Below are positions 1 through 9,590 of a stretch of DNA of 64,000 bases, one piece after another (position 1 is the stretch's first letter; each line of letters starts with the position of its first letter). The stretch spans positions 1 through 64,000 of the forward strand of contig MU867085.1 in NCBI GenBank assembly GCA_033725935.1. The letters run 5' to 3'. Source of the DNA: Cladorrhinum sp. PSN259. Lineage: Eukaryota > Ascomycota > Sordariomycetes > Sordariales > Podosporaceae. The notes under the pieces were generated by a model, which saw only the letters and a program-made list of their open reading frames with translations, was not told the origin of the DNA and did no database searches. Both the position numbers and the translations under genes were made by a program.

Positions 1-2
1 AT

Positions 3-380
3 TTCAAGAAAATCGGACCGTTTAAAATTAAGAGGAAAATTTCGACATCAAACTATGAACTTATCCTACCCGATTCCATAAGAGTACGAACCAAAATATT
101 CCACATTTCCCTGCTTAAACCCGCACCAAAAAGAGCCAGACTCGAGACACAGCTTGAGGTAATAGACGACGAAGAAGAATTCAACGTCGAAGATATCCTA
201 GATTCCCGAATCAGCAATAACGAACTCTAATATCTTATTAAATAGCTTAATTACGGACTAGAATCTAACTCGTAAGAATCTATCGATCTTTTAGACTGCT
301 CGAAGAAGCTCCAGCAATTCTACCGACAGAACCCAAATCGACCTAGGATGCAAAATTTAGATCCAGGTTCGATCAATCAA
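3..380 (+). pseudogene. Ty3/gypsy retrotransposon pol C-terminus with chromodomain (RIP-damaged fragment)
   Basis: Frame 3 reads the end of a chromovirus-type polyprotein: the segment after the integrase core (HISLLKP motif near 100-120) followed by a chromodomain starting with FNVEDILDSR (about 181-210). The reading frame is cut by TAA at about 228, TAG at about 243 and TAA at about 273. These fall where chromodomains normally carry Gln or Trp (the Y-L-V/I-K-W core and the S-W-E position), so the stops look like C-to-T changes on one strand or the other. The protease, RT and integrase core lie outside the window to the left. The element is dead. Identification rests on the combination of integrase tail and chromodomain; the exact clade is not determined. 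Confidence 0.8.
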
Positions 381-389
381 CCCCCGAGG

Positions 390-936
390 ACACAAGCCAG
401 TCAGGGTTACTAACGTCCCTAAAGAACAACTGGAAAGGATCGACCCCTAAGACTAGGAACTCCGATCCCGGAATAATAGCAGAAGGGTCTGCCTATTCCC
501 CCGCTTCCTCTACCTCTTGCTCTTTTATAAGCCCTATCTTACGACTAAATGCCTCACTCGCTTTAGTATCTAGGGCGCGGGCCTAGGTCTTAAGTCGCGT
601 TAACTTCGTAGCCGCCTTAAGCATCTTCGATATAGTATCTTCCCGTTCCTTAGTAAGGCGACGCTTTGTATCTAGAAGATCGCGGAGTATAGGGGAAGGG
701 TCCCCGAGAGCGTTATAGGACGAATCGCGGCTAACCTTAAGACAGTATTAATATAACGAGCTATAGTCGGATACTTTATAATTAGAAAGCCTTTCTCTAA
801 TGTAACGAGAATAACCTAAAGGCATGGTATCTTTAAAAAGATTAGCGACGTTAGCGTTAAAACAACGACGTTCTTTAATAAAGCATTATTGCGATTTCTT
901 CTTCGGAAGGTTTTTCTATACCCTATTAGCAGACAT
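390..936 (-). pseudogene. RIP-degraded ORF inside retroelement debris
   Basis: Reading the minus strand from an ATG at 936-934, one frame stays recognisably protein-like for about 180 codons, with five in-frame stops (TAG or TAA), most of them where a Gln codon would fit. It is rich in Lys, Arg and Glu, contains NANVANLFKDTMPLGYSRYI-like sequence near its start and looks helical. It lies antisense to and just downstream of the gypsy fragment, which suggests a gene carried by, or overlapping, the long terminal region of an element. I do not recognise a domain. The even spread of stops within an otherwise preserved frame argues for RIP rather than random noncoding sequence. Confidence 0.45.
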
Positions 937-1029
937 TTTAAAGGTTAAATAAAAGAGGGAAACTTATAGTCTCAGCGACAAATTTCTTAGCGTCAGAAAG
1001 TCTTCGAGGCGAAGACTATAGAGGAAGGG

Positions 1030-1525
1030 AAACGTATTACGCCTCGCGCATAAGTCCCCCGCATACGGACCGCTATGCAGGGCATTATAGGACCGTGACC
1101 AATCATTGGGCCAGGGATGAGAAGACCCACAAAGTCCCGATACAGCCAATCAAGGATTGACTATACTGACTGCGATCCGAGAACCGCAAGAAGCGCAGTT
1201 ACAAAAATAACCATACTGACTGCGATGCCCAAGGGGCGGATAAAGCAGTCAGTAAAGTCAGTATACAATATACCTAGGAAACATATATAGATAGCTTCAC
1301 TATAAGTAGGAGGAATGCTAGGCACTTCCCATCGTAAGGACTTAGTTCCTCACGTAAGCAATATAATCGTTCATTGTCTATAATACTTATAAGCGATACT
1401 TTATAGAGCTACCTGTTAGTTGACAGTGATTGACCCCGTCTGAGAGCGTCCCACATCCTTCGATTCCCCTGTCATATTACCCCAGGCGTACTGCCTTACA
1501 GTCTGAACCCTACCCGGTGCAGGTT
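1030..1525 (-). repeat. Dispersed 0.5-kb repeat, copy A
   Basis: This stretch is the reverse complement of 1715-2222. Shared blocks include the GTAAGGACTTAGTTCC motif with the adjoining TATATAGATAGCTTCACTATAAG block (about 1280-1365) and the TTACGCCTCGCGC end (about 1034). Copies also occur at 14530-15075 and 15060-15430, with an 80-bp fragment near 25140. It faces away from copy B across a 190-bp spacer, so the pair forms an imperfect palindrome. It may be an LTR or the end of a foldback element; no coding sequence is visible. Confidence 0.75.
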
Positions 1526-1714
1526 GTAACACTATATCCTCCTCTTTTTCGGACTCTTCGTCTTTATTATTAAATAGGGTAAAGTCGGGAAGTAGGATAT
1601 TACCTTCCTTAATATTAGCGTTATTAATTAAGGGATTAATAGATACGGTAGCTATGGTAAAAGGTGTTTATAGTATTTAAGTATAACGTTCGATCTTAAT
1701 ATACATAAATAACG

Positions 1715-2222
1715 TATTATAACCTATACCGGGTAAGGTTTAGATTATAAGGCAGTATGCCTAGGGTAATATAATAGGGGAATCGAAGGTTATAGGACGG
1801 TTTTAGATAGGGTTAATTATTATTAACTAATAGGTAATTCTATAAACTTCTTTATAAAGAAAGTATAAGACTATAAAGAGGATTATAAATAATAAACGTT
1901 ATATTACTTACGTAAGGAACTAAGTCCTTACGATAGGAAGTGCCTAGTACTCCCCCTACTTATAGTGAAGCTATCTATATATAATTTCTAAGTATTTTAT
2001 ACCTTGCTCGCTCTACTCGCTCCCTAAGTCCGCGATCATAGCGAATAAGCCTCCTACTTACTATGCTCGCTATACTTGGTATCGAGTAGAGCAGGTACGT
2101 CCTAATTAGCCGATTAGGACTTCGTGGGTCTTTATATCCCCGACCTAATAATTGGCTATAGTCCTATAATGCCCTGTATTGTGGTCCGTGTGCTGGGGAG
2201 ACTTACGCGCGAGGCGTAATAA
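1715..2222 (+). repeat. Dispersed 0.5-kb repeat, copy B
   Basis: This is the forward copy of the family described at 1030-1525, and it aligns almost end to end with 14530-15075. Landmarks in order are GGGTAAGGTTTAGATTATAAGG, the block around CGTAAGGAACTAAGTCCTTACG (itself a short palindrome), TATAGTGAAGCTATCTATATA, GATTAGGACTTCGTGGGTC and ACTTACGCGCGAGGCGTAA. Differences between copies are dominated by transitions, as expected after RIP. Confidence 0.75.
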
Positions 2223-2227
2223 GAGAG

Positions 2228-2345
2228 CGTTATAAAGGGCAATATCACTATATCCATTATACCTATAGAGAACATGATTACTAACGGGCTTATAAAGGCC
2301 CTACCAGCCCCTAAATTCCAGCGGTTTTTATAGCTATTGAATTAT
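2228..2345 (+). pseudogene. Ty1/Copia pol C-terminal tail (RNase H end) relic
   Basis: The frame through 2262-2335 reads NMITNGLIKALPAPKFQRF, followed by TAG. It matches the usual end of fungal Copia polyproteins (M-x-A-D-G-L-T-K-A-L-P-x-x-K-F), where the Asp, Gly, Lys, Ala and Leu positions are conserved. The expected Ala-Asp has become Thr-Asn, consistent with G-to-A changes. Everything upstream of this tail has been replaced by copy B of the 0.5-kb repeat, so the element was truncated or interrupted. A polypurine run (TAGAGGGGG, about 2404-2412) follows, as expected ahead of a 3' LTR. Confidence 0.6.
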
Positions 2346-2412
2346 TCTAAGCCTTATAGTATAGGGCTGTAGAGGGGGTTATTCAGTGGCACCCATACGG
2401 TTATAGAGGGGG

Positions 2413-3161
2413 TGTTAACGTGTGGTATATATAGGGTGCAGGGCAAGTGGCTGGTGCCTATTTGCCTACAGGCGTGGCTTGTGTTAACCACTTGCTACAG
2501 GTGCTAGGTATGGACCCGGTGCCAAGACCTTCTTGCTTATAGGTCTTCTATAGATCTGTTGGTTTTCTAATAAGGCCTATTGCCAGGAGCCTTGTTCTGC
2601 CTCGGCAACTATACTGTAATAAGCTTAGTTTAACTAAAGCCTTGTAAGTGGTTGGTTAAGTCCTAGACGAAGTCGTTACCTATGGAAAGGTTTATGTGGC
2701 CTGAAGAAAACCACCGAAAGCCGTAGAACCAGCTCTATACCTTCTGTAGTATAGCAGTCCTATAGGAGCACCCACTAATCTATAGGGGCCCTGGCTACTG
2801 TAGAACCGTCTGGAAGACCTGAAGATATGTATAAGAAGCCTGTAAATCTCCTCTCCTTCCTGTATCTAGTTCTCTAAGTAAGCATAGCAATATAATAGTA
2901 TACGTAACCAAGCCTCTATATACCACTGCAACCTTCTGTCCTTCAAGGCAACCAGTGCCCGGAAGTCCTTTGTTTTCATTGTTATTGCCTACTGTATTAC
3001 AGTGGCCTTGCTTCCTTTAGTACTCTATACTGTCGTACCACCTCCTACCGTACCGTTTAGCAGTAACGCTTCCGCTACGTACCACTATAGAGCACAGCTC
3101 CTGTAGCTTAGTCTCTGCTACTGAGCCTAGTAGAGACCCTGCAGCCCTCCAAATATTAACA
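2413..3161 (+). repeat. Candidate 3' LTR of the Copia relic
   Basis: The segment starts TGTTAACGTG immediately after a polypurine run and ends AATATTAACA. The terminal TGTTAA/TTAACA is the inverted TG..CA arrangement of a Copia LTR, with the right end apparently altered by C-to-T changes. The interior has no open frame longer than a few dozen codons. No second copy is present in the window, so the boundaries are inferred only from the TG..CA ends and the polypurine tract. Confidence 0.4.
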
Positions 3162-3231
3162 ATTAGTTATTATATTATTACCTCCCTAGTTATTAATACT
3201 AATAATATAATATATGAATAGAAACGTATAT

Positions 3232-4150
3232 TTAAATAGAAGGTCGCTAACGATATTATCTATATTCGCTATAAGTACCTAAGCAAGCCTTACCTTAATT
3301 ACATTATTATTAAAGTATCTAATAAGGCGCTAGATCTTATTAATAAGGAATATCGCTATATATTTAATGCCGTATAAAAGGATAGGAGACTCCTTAATCA
3401 ATTATTAGGTCTATATAGTAAGAACTATACCGTTATTCCTTAGTATAGTATCCTATGCCACTATATTATTATAAAGAAGTTAGGGAAGAATAAGCAGCGT
3501 ACCTTCGAAGACGTTTATTATTATTAGCATTTTATAAAAGATCTGGCCGATAAGGACCCGTATCTCCGGGTTAAGAATCTAAAGATAGCTAAAATTCGCG
3601 GTCTTCCGAACAATTCCCGGGCGGTAATGCCGGCCGGTTAAGAAGTCCCGGAGACGGAAATCCCGGCGAGTAATAAATAAAGTACCGGTAAGAGAGCTTT
3701 TTATAAGTAGACGATTAAGGCAAAGGTAGCTATTAAGAAGTAGGCGCGTAAGTAATAGGCGCGTAAGTAATAGGCGCGTAAGTAACCTTTTACGTTAAAA
3801 GTCCTTAAAAAGAAGGGACCTGGTCCTATTAAAGGCTACGCCTTTTAGTTTATAGCCTTTATACGTCGTTATTATTTATAATAGGAGCTAGCCGAATAAG
3901 AAGATATAAGATTAGCTACGGGTTTTAAGCGGAACCGTTACGGTTTTTATACGGGAAATATTATTATAATATAAGCAGAGAATATAAGGTAGGGTAATGG
4001 TAAAAACCTAGATCCTATTAACGCTATAGTTCAGCTAGAGAGTATAGGAGACGATATGGTAATGGCTTCAATTATCAGATCTTTAAGGAAGACTAGAAGC
4101 GGGAGGGTAATTAAGCTAATTAGTGTAGTGATCGGAGGGAGGAAAGATTA
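3232..4150 (+). pseudogene. Heavily RIP-mutated ORF of unknown function
   Basis: A single frame (AAG at about 3235, then codons for VANDIIYIRYKYLSKPYLNY) keeps protein-like composition for about 300 codons, although roughly 20 TAG/TAA codons interrupt it. Almost all the stops can be explained as mutated Gln codons. The product would have been basic, with a Lys-rich middle that includes a 15-bp motif (TAGGCGCGTAAGTAA) repeated three times at 3743-3787. No domain is recognisable. It sits among retroelement relics and is probably a transposon-borne gene. Confidence 0.4.
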
Positions 4151-4590
4151 AGTATCTGGATATATGGAAGACGGTCTAGTTACCGAGGGATGGATTAAGT
4201 AGACAGTTATTATTTAGTATATATATAATTGTACCTATTTGGCTATGGAATCTGGTCTTTCTAATGCAGTGAAAAAAGATCGTATTTAATATGGTAGGCT
4301 TGATGCCTTGAACTAAGCTTGGCAATATGGCTCAGTCTTTGATTAACTTAGTGATTAAAGATCGAATTAGTAATATTTCCCTAACCCTGGACCTAACGCC
4401 CCCGGATCAAAAAGGTAACGCCCCCGGATCAAAAGCCTAACGCCCCCCTATAAGTTGCCTTTTTAATGCCTATATTTGGAGAGAGAAGCATGGCACAGAG
4501 AGAACTTGTAAAAGTAATAATACCCCTCCCCCTCTTAAATACGATGCGAGCTGGAAACATATCCCCATTTCCCTAGGAGCTAATACGTTT
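4151..4590. other. AT-rich non-coding stretch with short direct repeats
   Basis: No open frame is supported. At about 4391-4447 the 19-bp motif TAACGCCCCCGGATCAAAA occurs twice in direct orientation, followed by a partial third TAACGCCCCC. The repeats are GC-rich islands in AT-rich sequence and may mark the end of an element. Nothing else stands out. Confidence 0.4.
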
Positions 4591-4597
4591 GCTACTT

Positions 4598-4895
4598 TCT
4601 AATAAAGAGAGGGCGTTAGCGCGCTGCCGCCGACGCCGCCGCTTAGAACGGCGGTCTAAACCACGGCGAGAACGCGCAGCCCGCGACGACCTTAATAAAA
4701 CGCCCAGAGGATGTTTACGGGGATGATCTTAAGGGGTATGACGATTGTGGGTATAATGTTCACGGCCGTAATCGTCTTGGGTTTGATATTCGAGAGTATG
4801 ATGCTCTTGGGTTTGATATGTACGGGCAAGATATTTACGGGTATGATCGTGAGGGGTATGATGTTCACGGGAAGAAGCGGTCTCCCCCTCCATAA
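4598..4895 (+). pseudogene. Arg-rich plus Gly-Tyr/Phe-Asp pentapeptide-repeat C-terminus (broken ORF)
   Basis: Two plus-strand frames join here. 4598-4732 encodes a very Arg-rich segment (RCRRRRRLERRSKPRRERAA). After a one-base shift near 4705, the next frame encodes about eleven copies of a five-residue motif of the form G-Y/F-D/N-x-x, for example YDDCGYNVHGRNRLGFDIRE, ending with KKRSPPPP and a TAA at 4893. At DNA level this is a degenerate 15-bp tandem repeat at about 4711-4870. From memory, similar Arg-rich regions followed by GYDxx repeats occur at the ends of fungal transposon-associated proteins, but I cannot name the family. Frames other than this one through the repeat give hydrophobic or His-rich readings, which I regard as shadows. 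Confidence 0.5.
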
Positions 4896-6269
4896 ACCTA
4901 CAAACCAAATCAAATTCCTTCCTCATTATCACCACTTACGTCTCTCTCATTCAACGCTCGTACAGTAGCAGCAGCCAACTCGTGATTCCTAAAAGATCTA
5001 TCGCAGCTATCTTCCCTCGTAGTGGACTCGGCCACCCTCCCACCCCTCCGAGCCGGCCAACGTCCTATAGCCGGCATAATCAGCCCGGCAGCAACAGAAG
5101 CAACAACAAACATGTTCGCTCCCGACTCGTTATCTTCCCTCATAGTGGACGCCAACCTCTGGTGCGAGGCTGTATTGGAATGCTTAGGTTCCATATGAAA
5201 TACAGTCACGAGAAGGCGTATCAACCAATTGCTACATTACTGGCCGATGTAGAGAAAGATGAACAGGGCAAACTAGGGCGTGCAGAGCTACACGAGTACC
5301 CGGAGGAGAGGGCAGATCCACAGTTTTAACCGTGGAATGGTGGTTGGTGTGGTTGACGTTGGTGGTGGTGTCATGGAGGTACAGGTGTGGGTGCAGGAAA
5401 GTTGTGCAAAGGACCGTGGTTACTCCTGTGCATTGAAAATAATTATTTTTATGCTGAAGGTCCTCCTGCAGGTTGGGAAAAATACAAAAATCATTTATTG
5501 AATTATTAGAGTGGGAACGGGTTGTGTGGTCCGTGTACGTGGCTCAACACTCGAGTTCTCCGTCATGTACACATAAGCGATTCCGACTTTTCCCTGTAGA
5601 TTTCGGGTGTGGCTTATGCATGTTTCACGTATTCTAAGTACAAAAGTTGATAGTTATTTAAAGGGACCGGTTTCCTTCGATTCTTGCTGGCCACTTATTA
5701 GCTGTAGCTGCCTAGCATTCTGGCTTTGGTGGGCTGTGGGGCGGTGTGAAAGGAGAAAATCATTGACTGGTGCCAGCGAAGGTGTGGGAGAGCTCAAAAA
5801 ATACTTGGCACGGACCAACTTCAGCATGATGCTGTCAAAATAGTGCTCTTGCAGTATTGTGGTCCATATAGGACTTGTTGATTGAATTGTTCTGCAATCT
5901 CTGTCTTGTCTCATCATGGATCTATGCACATGGATAAATACTGAGACATTCTTCTGATGCCCCGCACCAGTTCGGTAATCCTTGCGTCATTCCTGGTCGC
6001 ACCACTTTCTGGTAGCACCTTGTGAGTAAGCGTTTTTCCGACAGATGCGGGGGTATTCCAATTCGTGGTGGCACGGTGGTGGGGCTGAACAAAACCTCCA
6101 GCGTGCACGGGCAGTTCCAACCTCGCGTCAACGCGAATGGGTTGTAGAAATAGAACCGGCGGGAAGTCGGCCCAAAAGTGGCAAATACGTCCCGCGTCTT
6201 GTCTTTTCGGTCTATGGCTGAGTTATCCTGCAGTGTAGCCCCACTTCTTGGGCTCCTTGCACCACCCGT
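4896..6269. other. Intergenic region, no gene recognised
   Basis: Short open frames occur on both strands (for example 4982-5329 plus) but none has a recognisable motif, consistent codon use or a splice pattern joining it to a neighbour. A roughly 20-bp phrase (TATCTTCCCTCnTAGTGGAC) occurs near 5009 and 5131, suggesting a small duplication. The composition is closer to normal than in 1-4.9 kb. Confidence 0.4.
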
Positions 6270-6665
6270 TCGGACCTAGCTCGACACCTTGAAAGAACCA
6301 GCGTGCCCCCTCGATCACCCACATCCCACATTCCCAGTCGCTTACTTGTTGAGGGCAATCCACCTCTACAACCTTGATCTCAAAGAGTGCTCCATAGGTG
6401 GCCCAGATGCACCGCTTAACAAGATCTCGTTCCTAGTTCTTGTGATCAGCTGCCGTCTCTTTCTTGGATCTCCTTGAGTACGTGTGCCGGCCTTTGGCAG
6501 AGTCCATCCAGAATAACTGTGCGCTGGCGAGGTCCATGATAGCAAGAACCCAATGGTTACCTGCCTCCTCCCCTCTCAACGGACCGGTGCTTATCGGCAA
6601 GACCCAGAATCTCCTGCTCCGCACAATTTCCTGGGTTCCCTTGAACGTTATGCCTCCTGGCCTTG
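6270..6665 (-). pseudogene. Ulp1/C48-type cysteine peptidase fragment, frameshifted
   Basis: Minus-strand reading gives NHWVLAIMDLASAQLFWMDS (about 6572-6513), the His-Trp and the Asp that open a Ulp1 catalytic core. After a frame change near 6430 it continues as KVVEVDCPQQVSDWECGMWV, which supplies the oxyanion-hole Gln and the nucleophilic Cys (C-G). The order His, Asp, Gln, Cys and the spacing fit the C48 family, which cleaves SUMO or related conjugates. In fungi such domains are often carried by mobile elements. The shift at about 6430 and the lack of a surrounding gene make this a relic. The upstream end overlaps the DUF6604 relic. Confidence 0.65.
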
Positions 6666-6826
6666 CCCTTCAGGCGGGTAGCCTTAGGCTTGAAAGGGAC
6701 CGTTGGCAGTGTGAGGAGATCGGCGGGTTAGCCGCGAGCTTTAGCTATCGATGCAAGCTATGAGGCGACCGAGTCCGTATCCTGCTTGTATTGCCGGTAA
6801 GCACTGACAAGCCGCGGCGGCAGCAT
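6641..6826 (-). pseudogene. DUF6604 domain N-terminal relic
   Basis: From an ATG at 6826 the minus strand reads MLPPRLVSAYRQYKQDTDSV, then a stop where Trp is usual, LASIAKARG, a second stop and PADLL, followed by a KGKAR basic motif. From memory this is the beginning of DUF6604 proteins: Y-K-x-D-T near the start, then W-L-A-x-T-A-K-x-x-G-Y-P-x-D-L-L, then a Lys/Arg-rich stretch. These proteins are common, mostly uncharacterised and lineage-specific in fungi. Two in-frame stops and abrupt loss of similarity show it is dead. It abuts the Ulp1-like fragment in another frame, so the two may have been separate genes. Confidence 0.6.
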
Positions 6827-6829
6827 TTT

Positions 6830-8041
6830 CGGCCGACAGCGATTGCGAAAGATGTCGCTGGCTTGCTTCGAAATGTGCTTAAAGGCAGGCCAGAATATAC
6901 TATTCTATTGTTTGTACGCTGCGGTTCGGTCGTGGAATTCTGTGATCACTGCCGCCAGCTGCCAGGAGGTCCCAACCCCGCGGCTAGGACCGCCACGGAG
7001 TTTGTAAAACAGATTGACAGCCAGCTCCTGCGAGGATCGACTCCTGTCACCAACACACCAGTATGTAGACCGTATAAGCAACTCACGCCTAGCATGGTCT
7101 CGCGATCAGATAACAATCCTGTCACCAAGTTTCCATGTATGCAGAAAGTAGGGAGGGTGTGGGGCCGATATTTGGGCCGCCTGAGGATGCCTTTGGAAGC
7201 CAGAGTAGGAGGCGGCTGCCAAGTCAAGGTTGGAACCCTCGTACGGCCCACGTGACTGCGGCCGCGGTGACGAGAGGTGAGAGGGGCAAAAGGAGGAGGA
7301 GCATGCAACCCAATGCACCCGACCTGTCGCTGTCAGATGGTTCCCCTCGACGGCCACGGCTCAGCATCCGTGCTACTATCACGTTAGAGGAAAGCACGAA
7401 CCATGTCGGAGTGATACACAAATCTAGTTGGGTACAGTTGACGCAACAGTGCCAAAAGATAGATGTCCTCGGTCTGTGTCAGACACCCCGCCCGCTTGTC
7501 AGCTCGTTGTGGACGCGCATGCGGTTCTGTGCAACTTGACACCGTCTGTACCCCGAGAGACCCGTTCACAGGCGGAGAAGTCTGTGAATGGTAAGCTCCT
7601 TGTCGATCTAGTACCCTAATTACGAATCTCATGATCGTTTGTCAGTGAACGGCGGCAGTGGTGTGTAGCGATTGCACATGTTGCTTACTGATGTTGTGGC
7701 ACAGTCTCCGTGGAGGTCTTCTGCGCGCCCTTTCATATGCTGACATACCCCATATCTAGCGTGACTCTTGGGCACTGAATGTGGCTGGATGGGCGTGCCG
7801 TCTGTCAAACTCATAGCGGAAGGCGCACAGGTATTCAGCAATGCTTGTACTCCCTATTATATCACGGACTCGCCCTGCCGGACTCGGTATGCAGACAGTC
7901 GAGCACAGCAACATCGTCCATCCTCGTCCTGAGGAACAAACAGCATATTGTTTCTGGGGTTTTACCCGTTTTTTCACGTTACAAGAGTTAATAGCACCGG
8001 AATCCAGCTCTACTGCCTAATTTGCAGCGCAAAACCGCATC
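6830..8041. other. Intergenic region upstream of the MDR gene, nothing recognised
   Basis: Several open frames of 60-150 codons lie here on both strands, overlapping one another without recognisable motifs (for example 6791-7255 plus against 6946-7308 minus). None has support as a gene. The last 200 bp before 8042 would hold the promoter of the MDR gene; no clear TATA box was identified. Confidence 0.4.
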
Positions 8042-9022
8042 ATGGCATCAATGAAGGCTGTCGTCATCACACAATTCGGTGGCCCGGAAGTTCTGGAGCA
8101 TCAGACCGTGCCCAAGCCAGACCCTGTGCCGGGCGAGGCTCTCATTCGCGTCCGTGCCTTCGGCCTCAACCACGCTGAGATACACATGCGAAGAGGCGAA
8201 TGGGACGAGTGGAACCCCATCACTGGTCTTGAATGCGTCGGCCTCGTGGATGCTTGCCCGGGTGGCGAGCTTGCCGTGGGCACCAAGGTCATTGGAGTTA
8301 TGGGAGGTATGGGACGTAACCGGCCCGGAGGATACGGCGAGTTCGTCAATGTCCCTTTAACCAACGTAGCGGCTGTGCAGACGAGTCTGCCGTGGGAGGA
8401 GCTGGCAGTCGTGCCCGAAGTCTACTCGACGGCTTGGACGTGCCTCTTTACTATATTGGACCTGCACAAAGGTGAGCGCCTGCTGATCAGGGGCGCGACG
8501 TCGACAATTGGCCAGGCGGCTGTTCATCTCGCCTACGACGCCGGTTCTGTAATCACAGCCACAACCCGGCAGAGGGAGCGGTTTGCTATGCTTCGCCAGA
8601 TCGGAGCCTCGGACATCAAGGTGGAAAGAAATGATATCGGAGCCCAGTTTGAGGCTCCGCCGCGCTTCGACAAGGTCCTCAACTTGATTGGAAACAGCGT
8701 TATGGTCGAGAGCATCGGTCTGGCGCGAGCTGGAGGACGTGTTTTGCAGGCCGGTTGGCTCGGGGGGCTGGCACCGGTGAAAGACTTCAATCCAATGCTG
8801 GAAATGGAGTCGGGCGTGCACTTCAGTCTCTTCCACAGCAAGATGTTGGGTTCACCGTCATTTCCAGTCTCGGGCATTCCGCTGCAAGAGATTGTGACCA
8901 AGATCGAACACGGAGCGTGGGATGCTAAGCCATCCCGTGTATTTGACTACGATAACATCCAGGATGCTCACCGCATGCTGGATTCTCAGGCAGCTGGTGG
9001 AAAGATTGTAGTCAGGCACTAG
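8042..9022 (+). CDS. Zinc-independent MDR oxidoreductase (quinone oxidoreductase-like)
   Basis: This intron-less 326-residue protein belongs to the medium-chain dehydrogenase/reductase superfamily. The N-terminal GroES-like half (about 1-125) begins MKAVVITQFGGPEVLE and includes GLNHAEIHMRRG. A Rossmann half follows, with the nucleotide-binding turn GATSTIGQAA at residues 151-160 and TTRQRERF after the second strand, a pattern usual for NADPH. The structural-zinc lobe with its four Cys is absent, so it should resemble zeta-crystallin/quinone oxidoreductases, which reduce quinones or enones, rather than zinc alcohol dehydrogenases. The length is normal. The start could be ATG 8042 or 8051, which gives MKAVV directly. 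It is the only intact gene between 1 and 18.5 kb. The substrate is not inferable. Confidence 0.88.
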   Translation: MASMKAVVITQFGGPEVLEHQTVPKPDPVPGEALIRVRAFGLNHAEIHMRRGEWDEWNPITGLECVGLVDACPGGELAVGTKVIGVMGGMGRNRPGGYGEFVNVPLTNVAAVQTSLPWEELAVVPEVYSTAWTCLFTILDLHKGERLLIRGATSTIGQAAVHLAYDAGSVITATTRQRERFAMLRQIGASDIKVERNDIGAQFEAPPRFDKVLNLIGNSVMVESIGLARAGGRVLQAGWLGGLAPVKDFNPMLEMESGVHFSLFHSKMLGSPSFPVSGIPLQEIVTKIEHGAWDAKPSRVFDYDNIQDAHRMLDSQAAGGKIVVRH

Positions 9023-9590
9023 GACATGTATAAACATATTGTCTCTCTGTGTATGAAACGTTCGAGATGCCTCTTTGCCCATGTTGGTCACCTGCCTCTC
9101 CACAACTTCATGATCGACCCCAATGATCAACGTTCTCAAACATAAGTCCTACCTCGAGAAAGATATACTACGTACGACCATAGATACCGGAAGTGTCGAA
9201 AAGCTAGTATTGACTCGGCTGTGATAGGATTCATGTACGCTTCCTTGCCCTTTGCTTTACCCCCTCCGTCACAGCATCTCTGCCCGGTCTGCCACAGTCC
9301 CGCTGACAACAAGCTAGCCTCCTAGGTATCGTCATCAACATCGGGGGCACACCGACAGAAGGTTATATAGGAGGCAAATACTGGCAGAACCCAGGAGCCT
9401 TCCACAACGGTTTCAAAGGCCTGTGTAGCGTGTTTGTTACGGCCGCGTAGCGGTTGGACTCCGACAGGCACAAGAATCAACCAGATTCTCCAACCGTACC
9501 TTAGACGCTGGAAGACAGCGGCCGATCGGACCAAGAATCTCTTTGCCTTTCCCTCCTTTTCCCTAATTTTCCCTAATTTTCCCCAATGCA
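9023..9590. other. Intergenic region between the MDR gene and the MULE relic
   Basis: No supported gene. A minus-strand open frame (9322-9591) continues in the direction of the MULE transposase but has no recognisable transposase sequence and is probably spurious. A run of TTTTCCCTAA-type repeats lies at about 9550-9582. Confidence 0.35.

Noticed and set aside
4711..4968. A Met/Gly/Leu-rich hydrophobic frame and a His/Thr-rich antisense frame through the 15-bp repeat
   Set aside because: All frames across a tandem repeat look periodic. Only the Gly-Tyr-Asp frame is joined to an Arg-rich upstream segment and resembles known fungal proteins.
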